This document shows, in pieces, positions 19,018-27,165 of a stretch of 43,687 nt of DNA (position 1 is its first letter; every line of letters starts with the position of its first letter). The notes beneath the pieces are model-generated. The model was given only the letters and a program-made list of their open reading frames with translations, searched no databases and had not been told where the DNA came from. The translations under genes were made by a program, and so were the position numbers. Where the stretch lies: positions 35,440 to 79,126 of the forward strand of contig JAFYZW010000026.1 in the NCBI GenBank assembly GCA_017548545.1. Reading direction: 5' to 3'. This DNA comes from Bacteroidales bacterium. GTDB lineage: Bacteria > Bacteroidota > Bacteroidia > Bacteroidales > UBA3663.

Positions 19018-20367
19018 TTATTTTCTTCTAATTTCAGTTACTATTACCCAATAATCATCGCTGCCGAAACGATTACCTTTCTTGTTATAGAATTCTGTAT
19101 GATCTCCATTCACTGCGATTGTAAGGGTATAATGATCTTCTGGCAAAACGGGCGACACATATAGCAAACCATCATGAGGCACCAAGCTATAGAAGTCCAC
19201 GAGCGTGTTCAAATATTCCTCTCCCTTGCTATTAGTGATGGTAATTCGAGCATACCCTCCGTGCTTGTCTGAGTGGCCGTAGATCAAAGCCTGACGACCC
19301 TTAAACGGAATCGAGTATTGTTTGCCCGCCTCATTCGATTTCCAAAGGCCTCCCACCTTTTCTGTCGTTCGAGTCATGTCTTCAGGTTTTCGAGCAGCAG
19401 GATTCCATGCCTCCCAGAATTCCGGGATAGAAAGACTTTCACCTTCTACTGTCAAAGGGAGCCAAACCTGCGTAGCGCTTGTAGCCTGATGCGGATAGGA
19501 CCAGCGGTCTCCCAAATAGATGAATGTTGTGTCGTCTCCGTTGATGATAGGATAAACGTAAGTACATTGAGAGTTATAAGTCATTGTACCTTCAGGACAG
19601 AAAAGACCTTGACGCTTCCATGGTCCCGCTATGTTCTTAGATGTAAAATAGAAGTTGTCATTGCGCTCCCAACTGGTCAGGTTACTATACATTATAAAAT
19701 ATGTATCTCTGTGGCGAAAAAGTGCAGGCGATTCGCCCGAATGAGCCAATTCCGGATCGAGGTATAATGTATCGGCAGTCAAATAATCATCTGAAAGCCT
19801 ATAGATTGGGCCGTGATGAGCAAGCAAATAACCCGTACCATCTTGGTCCTGAAAGGTTCCGATGTCCCACTTGTGAATGGGCTCTCCGTGATAAGTGAGT
19901 GGACCAATGAAATCATAAACACCATTAATCGAATCTGCAATAGCGACACAGGTGTGCGGATCCATATAGCCCATGTCGTCACTATGCATAAACATTACAT
20001 ACTTGCGTGTTTTCTTACAATGCATCACCTTTACACGCTCCCCGACACGATTCGACCCCATCAGACCATCGGGCTGTACTGGCAGAACAACTCGCTCAAA
20101 GCGCCAATCGATGAGGTTTGACGAAGAATAACACACAAATCCAGAAAAGGCATTTGTCGTATCGCTCTTATATTCGCCAAACAGCCAATATCGTCCTCCA
20201 TCTTTTACAATACACGAGCCATGGCTATTGACCACCGTTCCATCGATGTCATACCACGGCACGCCATTTACGAGAACTGAGCCATCAGACAACTTTTCGT
20301 TCGATGTTCGGCAAGCCCCCAAGGCAGTCATTGCACAAATAAGAGCGAAAAACAGGATTCTTTTCAT
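19018..20367 (-). CDS. GH43-family lipoprotein, exo-beta-1,3-galactanase-like
   Basis: A 449-residue lipoprotein (lipobox LGAC, Cys19) with a five-bladed propeller of family 43. The segment DIDGTVVNSHGSCIV followed by YWLFGEYKSD and the later YLGDRWSYP resemble the subgroup with exo-beta-1,3-galactanases, in which the usual catalytic base aspartate is replaced. Residues about 340-449 form a carbohydrate-binding-like beta domain. Its likely target is a beta-1,3-galactan such as arabinogalactan; the subfamily is my inference. It is translated 9 nt after the upstream GH43 and 11 nt before GH28. Confidence 0.75.
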   Translation of the reverse strand: MKRILFFALICAMTALGACRTSNEKLSDGSVLVNGVPWYDIDGTVVNSHGSCIVKDGGRYWLFGEYKSDTTNAFSGFVCYSSSNLIDWRFERVVLPVQPDGLMGSNRVGERVKVMHCKKTRKYVMFMHSDDMGYMDPHTCVAIADSINGVYDFIGPLTYHGEPIHKWDIGTFQDQDGTGYLLAHHGPIYRLSDDYLTADTLYLDPELAHSGESPALFRHRDTYFIMYSNLTSWERNDNFYFTSKNIAGPWKRQGLFCPEGTMTYNSQCTYVYPIINGDDTTFIYLGDRWSYPHQATSATQVWLPLTVEGESLSIPEFWEAWNPAARKPEDMTRTTEKVGGLWKSNEAGKQYSIPFKGRQALIYGHSDKHGGYARITITNSKGEEYLNTLVDFYSLVPHDGLLYVSPVLPEDHYTLTIAVNGDHTEFYNKKGNRFGSDDYWVIVTEIRRK

Positions 20368-20376
20368 ATTCTTCCA

Positions 20377-21906
20377 TTATATTTTTCGATATTCGAAATT
20401 CTCAAACGTCACCTCGCCATTTCCAATAGCGACAAGCCCCGGCAACAGGCTCTGGAATTCACCTGCAGTGTTGTGATTATAACCCGACACTTCATAGGCC
20501 CAAGCTTGTTTCTGCCAATGTTCTCCGTCCTCGCTGTAATATCCTGTCAAAATCTGATCTTCGTTATGTATCTTGAGCCAGATGGTCGAAGGTCCTTCCT
20601 TCCTGCTTTTGGCTCTTTCTTCTGCACGTCTCCAACTAAAACGTGAATGGATATCATAACCGATACCAGCATAGAATCTCTCGTTGTAGAAGTTAATTAG
20701 CCCTACTCGAACTTCGCCATTCAAAGTTGCCTTGACTTGATATTCATAGGCTTCATCTCCTGCGATAAATAGCAGTGGAGATGCTTCAGCCGGAGTGGCA
20801 CCCTTAGCTTTGATAGTCAACACGCCATTTTCATTGCTCACAACGCGACTGGGATCATATTCCTTATAAAAACGCCAATCCAGTCCGATGCGGAAATCAG
20901 AAAGAGACGCATGATGGTTCTGAAACTCGTTTACATCAAAGTCCCGAACAGGCAAAGAGATAGGCTGATCCACATTGCTGCCTAATGGAGCTACAGGCCA
21001 ACCATCTTTGTCAAAAACAATTGGCTCGAGAATCGTCTGACGACCTAATCCGACAAATCCCTTCTTATACGCATGGCTCACAAGCCACCACTTGCCATCG
21101 GGTGTATCGATGAGGGAGGAATGCCCCTTGCACCACCACGTCTCAACACCACTATAAGTGTGCACCAAAGGGTTGCCGGGAGCATTTTCCCAAGGACCCT
21201 CAAGCGTTTTGCAGCGTGCCACCACTTCCATGTGTGCCGTCGGTGGACCAGCTGTTCCGCCTTCTGCATTGAACCAATAGTAATAATCTCCAACATGGTA
21301 AACCTTTGGCCCTTCAAGCGCAAAACCTTCACAGATCCAATCATATGGAATCGGCCAACCATTATAAACTTTTTCAAGCTTTCCTGCTGTCTCTGTGCCT
21401 TCGGGGTTCAGCGCAATACGATGACCTCCACTCATATATAGCCAGCGTTGTCCCGTCTCGACATCCACCACATGGCAGGGGTCGATCCCACCTCCCGTCT
21501 CAAGTCTCACGGGCTCACTCCAAGGGCCTTCAGGATGTTCTGTCTGAACCATCCAAGTGGAATAAGGCTCTCCTATACTATCAACAGTGAAATAAATCCA
21601 ATACTTGCCTTTGTAATAACAGATATCAGGAGCCCATACCGATCCCAGATAACGGTCTAATGCAAAGCTCAAAGCTTCCCAATGTACCAAATCCCGGGAA
21701 TGCAAAACTGCGAGACCGGGCTGGTAATTGAAAGATGAATGCGTCATATAATAATCCGAATCCACACGCACAATGGTAGGATCAGGATAATCACCCCCTA
21801 AAATCGGATTGGTGTAAGTATCTTGTTCCACCCGGGAGGCTTCCATACATGAATGGAAAAGCTGCGCACCTAACACAAGGGACAAAATGCCAATAATCTT
21901 TTTCAT
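20377..21906 (-). CDS. GH43 glycoside hydrolase with C-terminal beta-sandwich
   Basis: A 509-residue family 43 enzyme, probably an arabinofuranosidase or xylosidase. NPILGGDYPDPTIVRV near residue 33 holds the candidate catalytic base (Asp42); SVWAPDI carries the pKa-modulating aspartate, and CEGFALEGPKVY the candidate acid glutamate. Residues about 320-509 form a beta-sandwich of the type often fused to GH43. The amino terminus has a lipoprotein-like end (FHSC, Cys20), though the lipobox is weak. The ATG at 21906 is preferred to 21951 because a -7 element at 21923-21930 lies between them. It is the first gene of the enzyme operon. Confidence 0.88.
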   Translation of the reverse strand: MKKIIGILSLVLGAQLFHSCMEASRVEQDTYTNPILGGDYPDPTIVRVDSDYYMTHSSFNYQPGLAVLHSRDLVHWEALSFALDRYLGSVWAPDICYYKGKYWIYFTVDSIGEPYSTWMVQTEHPEGPWSEPVRLETGGGIDPCHVVDVETGQRWLYMSGGHRIALNPEGTETAGKLEKVYNGWPIPYDWICEGFALEGPKVYHVGDYYYWFNAEGGTAGPPTAHMEVVARCKTLEGPWENAPGNPLVHTYSGVETWWCKGHSSLIDTPDGKWWLVSHAYKKGFVGLGRQTILEPIVFDKDGWPVAPLGSNVDQPISLPVRDFDVNEFQNHHASLSDFRIGLDWRFYKEYDPSRVVSNENGVLTIKAKGATPAEASPLLFIAGDEAYEYQVKATLNGEVRVGLINFYNERFYAGIGYDIHSRFSWRRAEERAKSRKEGPSTIWLKIHNEDQILTGYYSEDGEHWQKQAWAYEVSGYNHNTAGEFQSLLPGLVAIGNGEVTFENFEYRKI

Positions 21907-21922
21907 GTTGTATTTTCCGGTG

Positions 21923-21951
21923 CAAATATATAAATTTTTTTTAATAATCAA
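21923..21951 (-). promoter_or_regulatory. Promoter of the GH43-GH43-GH28-GH115 operon
   Basis: TATATTTG on the minus strand (21923-21930) matches the -7 consensus, with a TTG 18 nt upstream (21949-21951). It leaves a very short leader of about 12 nt before the ATG at 21906. This suggests the enzyme operon can be transcribed separately from susCD. Confidence 0.6.
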
Positions 21952-22049
21952 AAATAATGGTAGTTATTTCGCTAAAAAAAAAGGAAATGTAATCTCAATG
22001 GGGAATAAAGATTATTAAAACAGAGAATTCAATGGAAATTAGATGAAAC

Positions 22050-22083
22050 GGGGTGAGAATAAACTATTGCAAATTCCCACCCC
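22050..22083 (-). terminator. Hairpin after susD, terminator or attenuator
   Basis: GGGGTGAGAA (22050-22059) pairs with TTCCCACCCC (22074-22083) at 9 of 10 positions. It lies 34 nt past the susD stop and before the enzyme operon promoter. The following bases are only mildly T-rich, so partial read-through into the enzyme operon is plausible. Apart from this hairpin and the promoter, the 210-nt gap holds nothing I can support. Confidence 0.45.
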
Positions 22084-22116
22084 CACACACATATTTTAAC
22101 AAACTACCAATGAGAA

Positions 22117-23817
22117 TCAGTATCCTGGGTTCTGAGTCACTGTGCCATTGCTCTGGTCTATCACCGACTGCGGAATTGGACGCAGCAGGATGTGATCATC
22201 CATCTTATTGATCTTGGCGGTCAGCTTGTTGTATTTCAATGTACGCTCAATAAGCTTTCCCGTACGCTTCAAATCCATCCAACGCTTGTATTCACCTACC
22301 AACTCTCGTCCACGTTCGTCAAGGATAAGGTCAAGTGTAACGTCACTTGCAGTGATGTCCATCGCCGACTCATGTCCGTTTTTTGCTGCGCGCTCACGCA
22401 CCGAATTGATGCGCTGGGCAGCCGTTGCGGCATTGCCCGCCTTGAAATAAGCCTCGGCTGCCATCAGATAAGTGTCGGCCAGACGGAAAAGGAAGATATC
22501 GCGCGTACCCGAATATTGTGTGGTATTGCCAGGCCATGATGCTTCGGGGTCGAAGAACTTCCATACCATTGGACTCATACCACGGCCTCCCATATTCTCG
22601 ATATCCTGTTTCCAGAACTCTTTTGTAACGATGATGGCATTGGGGTGTTCGGCCATGAAAGCCAGGGAATCCTCTAACGAGAAAGGCTGGTCGTAGGTCG
22701 GGAAGTAAAGGCGTAGGTCGCCCACTTCCAAACCTATGCTAGGCGATGCCTGTGTGGCATAAAAGACACTCTTGAACGTATCATCATAACGGCTGTCAAT
22801 ATTCGTATCGTAGAGCGAGTAGAGGAACTGCGTACACATGAACTGATTCTTCTTCCAGCCGTGTGTCAGATTTCCGTTCTCGAAGCCTCCGCTTACCTTG
22901 TTCCAAAGCTCAAAGCCAAAAAGGCTCTGTTGTCCGTTGCCACCATACTGGCTGCCCAATGAATTCGGGTCATACTGAACCGAGAAGATGATCTCATCAT
23001 TCTCTTCATTACCTGGAGTGAAGACCTCGGCAAAGGTGTCGAGCAGCCTGTATGTACCGTTGCCAATCACCTCGTCGGCCAGTGATGCAGCTGTCGAGAA
23101 GTCGCTGCTCTGTCCATAACTCTTATAACCTCTGGTCAGATAGACCAGCGAGAGAAGGTGCTTGGCTGCGCCCTGGGTGATTCGGCCATAGTTGCCCTGA
23201 CGAACGGGAAGCGCATTTACAACCTCGTTCAACTCCTGCACGATGAAGGCATAGACCTCTTGTTCCGGCTGGCGTGGGAAGTCGGTGACCGCTGTGCGTA
23301 TTTCGTCGGTAACGATGGCCACGTCGCCAAACTGCTCGACAAGAAGATAATAGTAATAGGCTCGCAGGAATCGCACTTCGGCTATTCGCTGAGACAAGGT
23401 GTTGGCATTCATTCCAGTCACACCAGTGCCTTTGGCAATGGCAGTGTTGCACACCTGAATGCCATAATATACGTTGGTATAGAAAGCTCTCACGTAACTG
23501 TTTTCAGCATCGAGTGTAGCGTATTCATTGAGTTCACTGCTCATCACGTCGCGGTTGCCATAGCTTCCGCTGACCAGCTCACTCTCTCCTCGCGTATAGA
23601 TGTCAACACCAAGGCAGAAGAGCCAAGGCTCGTGTTGCCAGATGCTGCGCAACGAAGCGTAAGCAGCGCTTACGAGGCTTTCATAGCCTGTTGCATCCGA
23701 GAAGTATTCATCCGAGTTGATGTTGCTGAGATTTTCTTCCTTTAGGAATTCATCGCACGAGGTGGCTATGCCCACCATCATGCTGCACACTGCAGCATAA
23801 AGAAATATCTTTTTCAT
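22117..23817 (-). CDS. susD: SusD/RagB-family outer-membrane glycan-binding lipoprotein
   Basis: A 566-residue SusD homologue, the lid over the partner SusC channel at the cell surface. The lipoprotein signal ends ATSC with Cys21, followed by DEFLKEENLSNINSDEYF, typical of the family. TPR-like helices and the carboxy-terminal RDIFLFRLADTYLMAAEAYF and INSVRERAA segments are clear. The ATG at 23817 is chosen over 23859 because it starts the signal peptide (MKKIFLYAAVCSMMVG). It follows susC by 19 nt. The gene symbol is used for the family, not for strict orthology. Confidence 0.93.
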   Translation of the reverse strand: MKKIFLYAAVCSMMVGIATSCDEFLKEENLSNINSDEYFSDATGYESLVSAAYASLRSIWQHEPWLFCLGVDIYTRGESELVSGSYGNRDVMSSELNEYATLDAENSYVRAFYTNVYYGIQVCNTAIAKGTGVTGMNANTLSQRIAEVRFLRAYYYYLLVEQFGDVAIVTDEIRTAVTDFPRQPEQEVYAFIVQELNEVVNALPVRQGNYGRITQGAAKHLLSLVYLTRGYKSYGQSSDFSTAASLADEVIGNGTYRLLDTFAEVFTPGNEENDEIIFSVQYDPNSLGSQYGGNGQQSLFGFELWNKVSGGFENGNLTHGWKKNQFMCTQFLYSLYDTNIDSRYDDTFKSVFYATQASPSIGLEVGDLRLYFPTYDQPFSLEDSLAFMAEHPNAIIVTKEFWKQDIENMGGRGMSPMVWKFFDPEASWPGNTTQYSGTRDIFLFRLADTYLMAAEAYFKAGNAATAAQRINSVRERAAKNGHESAMDITASDVTLDLILDERGRELVGEYKRWMDLKRTGKLIERTLKYNKLTAKINKMDDHILLRPIPQSVIDQSNGTVTQNPGY

Positions 23818-23836
23818 ACTTATAGACTTCAATTTT

Positions 23837-26800
23837 TTAGAATGATAGTTTAGTACCAAAGAGGTATGTGGTATAGGCTGTTACCGTACCCCATGTGTTC
23901 TGAGTAGCCCACTCAGGATCAAAGCCCTTATAATCGGTGAAGGTGAAGGGGTTGTTGGTAGTGAAATAAAACTTCCAGCTGTTGACGTGCATCTTTCGGA
24001 GCAAGCTCTTGGGCAGGCTATAGCCCACCGAGATGCTACCTACCTTAACAAACGAGACATCCACGTATCGCGACTGGTCGAAATACTTGCCTTTGTTGCC
24101 AGGCTGAGGCGTTGTGTTCGAAGGGTTGGTTTCTGTCCAATAGTCGGCATAGACATGCTTGTAGTTGCCCTCATAGGTCATGAATGCCGATGCAAAGGCA
24201 TCCTGAAGCTGTACCCCCTGATGGGTATAGATATAGATCGAGAGGTCAAAGTCTCCGATTTTTCCGTTGGTATAGGTGAAGGTGTTGGTCATTGAGCCCA
24301 TCCACTTTGCCGAGCGTTGTCCCAGAATCACCTTGTCGTCGGCATTGATCACACCGTCGTTGTTCTGATCCACGACCTTCACCTGGCCGGGCTTCTGTCC
24401 GTACTTGGCAGCCTGGTCGGCCTCGTCGAGCTGCCAGATGCCGTCGAACTTGTAGTCATAGTTCACATTGATAGCCTCTCCGATGAACCACTTGTTCGAA
24501 ATGTCGTCCTGCGTACCGCCATACAGCTCCTTGATTTCATTCTTGTTGGTGGTGAACATGAAGTTGCTCTCCCACTGGAAACCTGCAGCCTTCACGTTGA
24601 TAGTGTTAAGCGAAACCTCAATACCGCGATTGCGTACCCAGCCGATGTTGTCCCAAATGGACGTCCAGCCGCTGGTGCTGGGCAACTGACGTTTCATGAT
24701 GAGATCCTTGGCATCGCGCTGATAAACATCTACCGAACCATTGATGCGGTTATTGAAGAACCCATAATCCACGCCGAGGTTGATTTCGTATGTTTTCTCC
24801 CACGAGAGGTCGCTGTTAGCAAGACTGTTCTTGAAGTAAGCCGTCTGCACCGTGCCACCGAAGTCGTAGTTCTTGGCACTGACGCCCGACTGGGTGCCAT
24901 AGATCGACACGGCATCGTTGCCCGTCACACCATAGCTCACGCGAAGCTTGAAGTTGCTGACGTTGTCGAAGCGCTTCATCCACTCCTCCTCGCTGATGCG
25001 CCATGCAATGGCAGCCGAGGGGAAGAAGGCCCACTTGTTGCCTTCGGCAAGACGCGAAGATCCATCAGCACGCCCCGACATGGTGAGCAGGTACTTATCG
25101 TCATATCCATATTGTATGCGAGCCAAGCCCGAAGCAATGGTGCTTTTCTGATAGTCGGTAGCCGACTTGGTCACATTGCTTAGCGAGGTGGCATCCAGAT
25201 TGTACCACAGGCTATTGTAAGTATAGTTTTTGGCGGTCTGGTCGGTATATTCCCAGCTCTCCATCTGCATGCTCTGCACGGCGCTGGCCGTCAACTTGTG
25301 CTTGCCGAAAAGCTTTTCGTAGGTAATCTGGTTATCCCAGACGTACGACCAGTAGAGCGTTGTGTGGTGCTCGGCTGAGACATTGGCATCCTTGCCAGTC
25401 GAGTTCTTGGCATTCGGGCCGATATAAACGCCGCCGCGCTTGTAGAGCATCTGTGGTGAAAGCTGGGTCTTGAGTGTCAGTCCCTCAATTGGCTTGAACT
25501 GCAAGTAGATGTTTCCAAAGGTGCGATAGCGCTTGTTTTCGCGATGCTCGCCGTCAGCGCTGCTTTCGAGCAATGGGTTGGTGCAACCGTCATTGCGCCA
25601 TACATTATATTTCAGATTGCCCTCTTCGTCGTAAGGAGTGCCGACAGGCGACAGGCGGTAAGCCTCACGCAATGTCTCGTAGCTGCCTTCGTTCTGTACG
25701 CTATAGGTGAAGTACAGGCTGCCGCCAGCCTCCCATTTCTTGAGGAACTTGTGATTGGCTGCCACATGGAAGTTGTATCGGTTGAAGTCCTGGTCTTCGA
25801 CGGTACCCTCTTCGTGAAGCTGGCCCAGGCTGATGGAGAAAGTGCCGTCGGCGTTGCCGCCCGATGCCGAAATGGTATTGCTGTACTGCAGGCCCGTGCG
25901 AAGTGTGAGGTCAAGCCAGTCGGTGTAGTTGCCGCTGTCTATCATCTTCCACTCGTCTTCCGTAAAGAACTCTGCATTCGCACGGTCGGTGCTCTTGCCT
26001 TGTACCTTGAAGAGGTCGGTTCGCCACTGCACATACTCCTCTCCACTCATCATGTCGGGCAGATGACTGGCTACACGTGCACCTACGTATCCGTCATAAT
26101 TGATGTTGACCTTGCCTTCCTGACCACGCTTGGTGGTAACGATAATGACGCCATTGGCACCACGCGAACCATAGATGGCTGTGGCCGATGCATCCTTCAG
26201 CACATCGATCTTCTCGATGTCGGCAGGGTTGAGGTCATTGGCATCCGACATGGAAGGAATACCATCGATAACCCAAAGGGGCGAGTTGCTATTGTTGATC
26301 GAACTTAAACCGCGGACAACAACATTGAAGCTACCGCCAGGACGAGCGGCATTGTGGGTGATGTTGACACCCGAGATCTTGCCGTTCATGGCATCTAAGG
26401 CATTGGTATTCGATGCCGAAGTAATCTGTGAGGGAGAAAGCGACGACACCGAACCCGTCAGGTCACTGCGCTTCATCGTACCATAACCGACCACGACCAC
26501 ATCGTCGAGCACCTGACGATCTTCCTCCAACACAATGGTCATATTACTGCTGGCACGAAGTGTCTGTGACGTATAACCGATAAAGGATACTACAATCTGA
26601 GCTCCTTCGTTCACATTGAGCACAAAATTGCCGTCCAGGTCCGACGTGATGCCATTCTGGGTTCCTTTCTCAATTATCGAAGCACCTGTAATTGGTTCTC
26701 CGAAGGCATCCTTGACGATACCGGTGATTCTCTGCTTGGCTGGACTTGCCGACAGCGATGACACTTCTGTCACAGCTGCTACCATCATCTGAGGCTCAGC

Positions 26801-26878
26801 GGTCATCAGCCCTGCAAGCATCATCAGCGCGGCTGCAGCCTTCTTCCGATGGGTGAAATACTCATTCATCATTTTCAT
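23837..26878 (-). CDS. susC: SusC/RagA-family TonB-dependent outer-membrane transporter
   Basis: A 1013-residue importer for glycan fragments. After an amino-terminal signal region comes a carboxypeptidase-regulatory-like domain (about residues 30-105; GIVKDAFGEPITGASIIEKG), then a TonB-box-like VVVVGYGTMK, a plug (LDAMNGKISGVNI, VRGLSSINNSNSPLWVIDG, DASATAIYGSRGANGVIIV) and a 22-strand barrel ending in TTYLFGTKLSF. The ATG at 26878 is preferred over 26998 because the -7 promoter element at 26961 lies between them. It pairs with susD and diverges from the regulator at 27166. Confidence 0.94.
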   Translation of the reverse strand: MKMMNEYFTHRKKAAAALMMLAGLMTAEPQMMVAAVTEVSSLSASPAKQRITGIVKDAFGEPITGASIIEKGTQNGITSDLDGNFVLNVNEGAQIVVSFIGYTSQTLRASSNMTIVLEEDRQVLDDVVVVGYGTMKRSDLTGSVSSLSPSQITSASNTNALDAMNGKISGVNITHNAARPGGSFNVVVRGLSSINNSNSPLWVIDGIPSMSDANDLNPADIEKIDVLKDASATAIYGSRGANGVIIVTTKRGQEGKVNINYDGYVGARVASHLPDMMSGEEYVQWRTDLFKVQGKSTDRANAEFFTEDEWKMIDSGNYTDWLDLTLRTGLQYSNTISASGGNADGTFSISLGQLHEEGTVEDQDFNRYNFHVAANHKFLKKWEAGGSLYFTYSVQNEGSYETLREAYRLSPVGTPYDEEGNLKYNVWRNDGCTNPLLESSADGEHRENKRYRTFGNIYLQFKPIEGLTLKTQLSPQMLYKRGGVYIGPNAKNSTGKDANVSAEHHTTLYWSYVWDNQITYEKLFGKHKLTASAVQSMQMESWEYTDQTAKNYTYNSLWYNLDATSLSNVTKSATDYQKSTIASGLARIQYGYDDKYLLTMSGRADGSSRLAEGNKWAFFPSAAIAWRISEEEWMKRFDNVSNFKLRVSYGVTGNDAVSIYGTQSGVSAKNYDFGGTVQTAYFKNSLANSDLSWEKTYEINLGVDYGFFNNRINGSVDVYQRDAKDLIMKRQLPSTSGWTSIWDNIGWVRNRGIEVSLNTINVKAAGFQWESNFMFTTNKNEIKELYGGTQDDISNKWFIGEAINVNYDYKFDGIWQLDEADQAAKYGQKPGQVKVVDQNNDGVINADDKVILGQRSAKWMGSMTNTFTYTNGKIGDFDLSIYIYTHQGVQLQDAFASAFMTYEGNYKHVYADYWTETNPSNTTPQPGNKGKYFDQSRYVDVSFVKVGSISVGYSLPKSLLRKMHVNSWKFYFTTNNPFTFTDYKGFDPEWATQNTWGTVTAYTTYLFGTKLSF

Positions 26879-26960
26879 TGGGATTAATGTTTGGATATAT
26901 ATAAATAGGTATAAGCGTTTTCTCAATTCTACAGTGGAGCACACCTCAAATTCGACGCTG

Positions 26961-26968
26961 CAAAGGTA
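26961..26968 (-). promoter_or_regulatory. -7 element of the susCD promoter
   Basis: TACCTTTG on the minus strand is a perfect -7 element about 80 nt upstream of the susC ATG. No TTG stands at the usual -33 position, which fits a promoter that needs an activator, presumably the divergent hybrid regulator. Confidence 0.6.
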
Positions 26969-26997
26969 GCGCATTTTCCGAAAAGCGGGGAGACTCA

Positions 26998-27131
26998 TTT
27001 ATTTCACAAATCACCATTTTCCAATCAAAACCGTTTTTTTCTCTATTCTGAATGATTTGCACCACCGATTATCATTCATCCTCCCTCAAAAATCATGCAT
27101 TGCATACTTTTTAACACTTTATTTCACAAAT
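26998..27131. promoter_or_regulatory. Candidate operator region between susC and the hybrid regulator
   Basis: This divergent intergenic stretch contains two exact 14-bp direct copies of TTTATTTCACAAAT (26998-27011 and 27118-27131). Between them lies an inverted repeat, GAATGAT (27050-27056) and ATCATTC (27071-27077). The first copy lies just upstream of the susC -7 element, the second just upstream of the regulator -7 element. The spacing suggests binding by the regulator's AraC-type domain; this is inference. Confidence 0.5.
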
Positions 27132-27137
27132 TTTCCA

Positions 27138-27145
27138 TATCTTTG
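27138..27145 (+). promoter_or_regulatory. -7 element of the hybrid regulator promoter
   Basis: TATCTTTG matches the -7 consensus and lies 21 nt before the ATG at 27166. No good -33 TTG is found at the expected distance; instead one copy of the 14-bp direct repeat sits there. Confidence 0.6.
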
Positions 27146-27165
27146 CACCACAAAACACAGACCCT

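Noticed and set aside
26879..26998. Amino-terminal extension of SusC from an ATG at 26998
   Set aside because: The extension would start upstream of the -7 element at 26961-26968 and does not resemble a signal peptide; the ATG at 26878 gives the normal layout.
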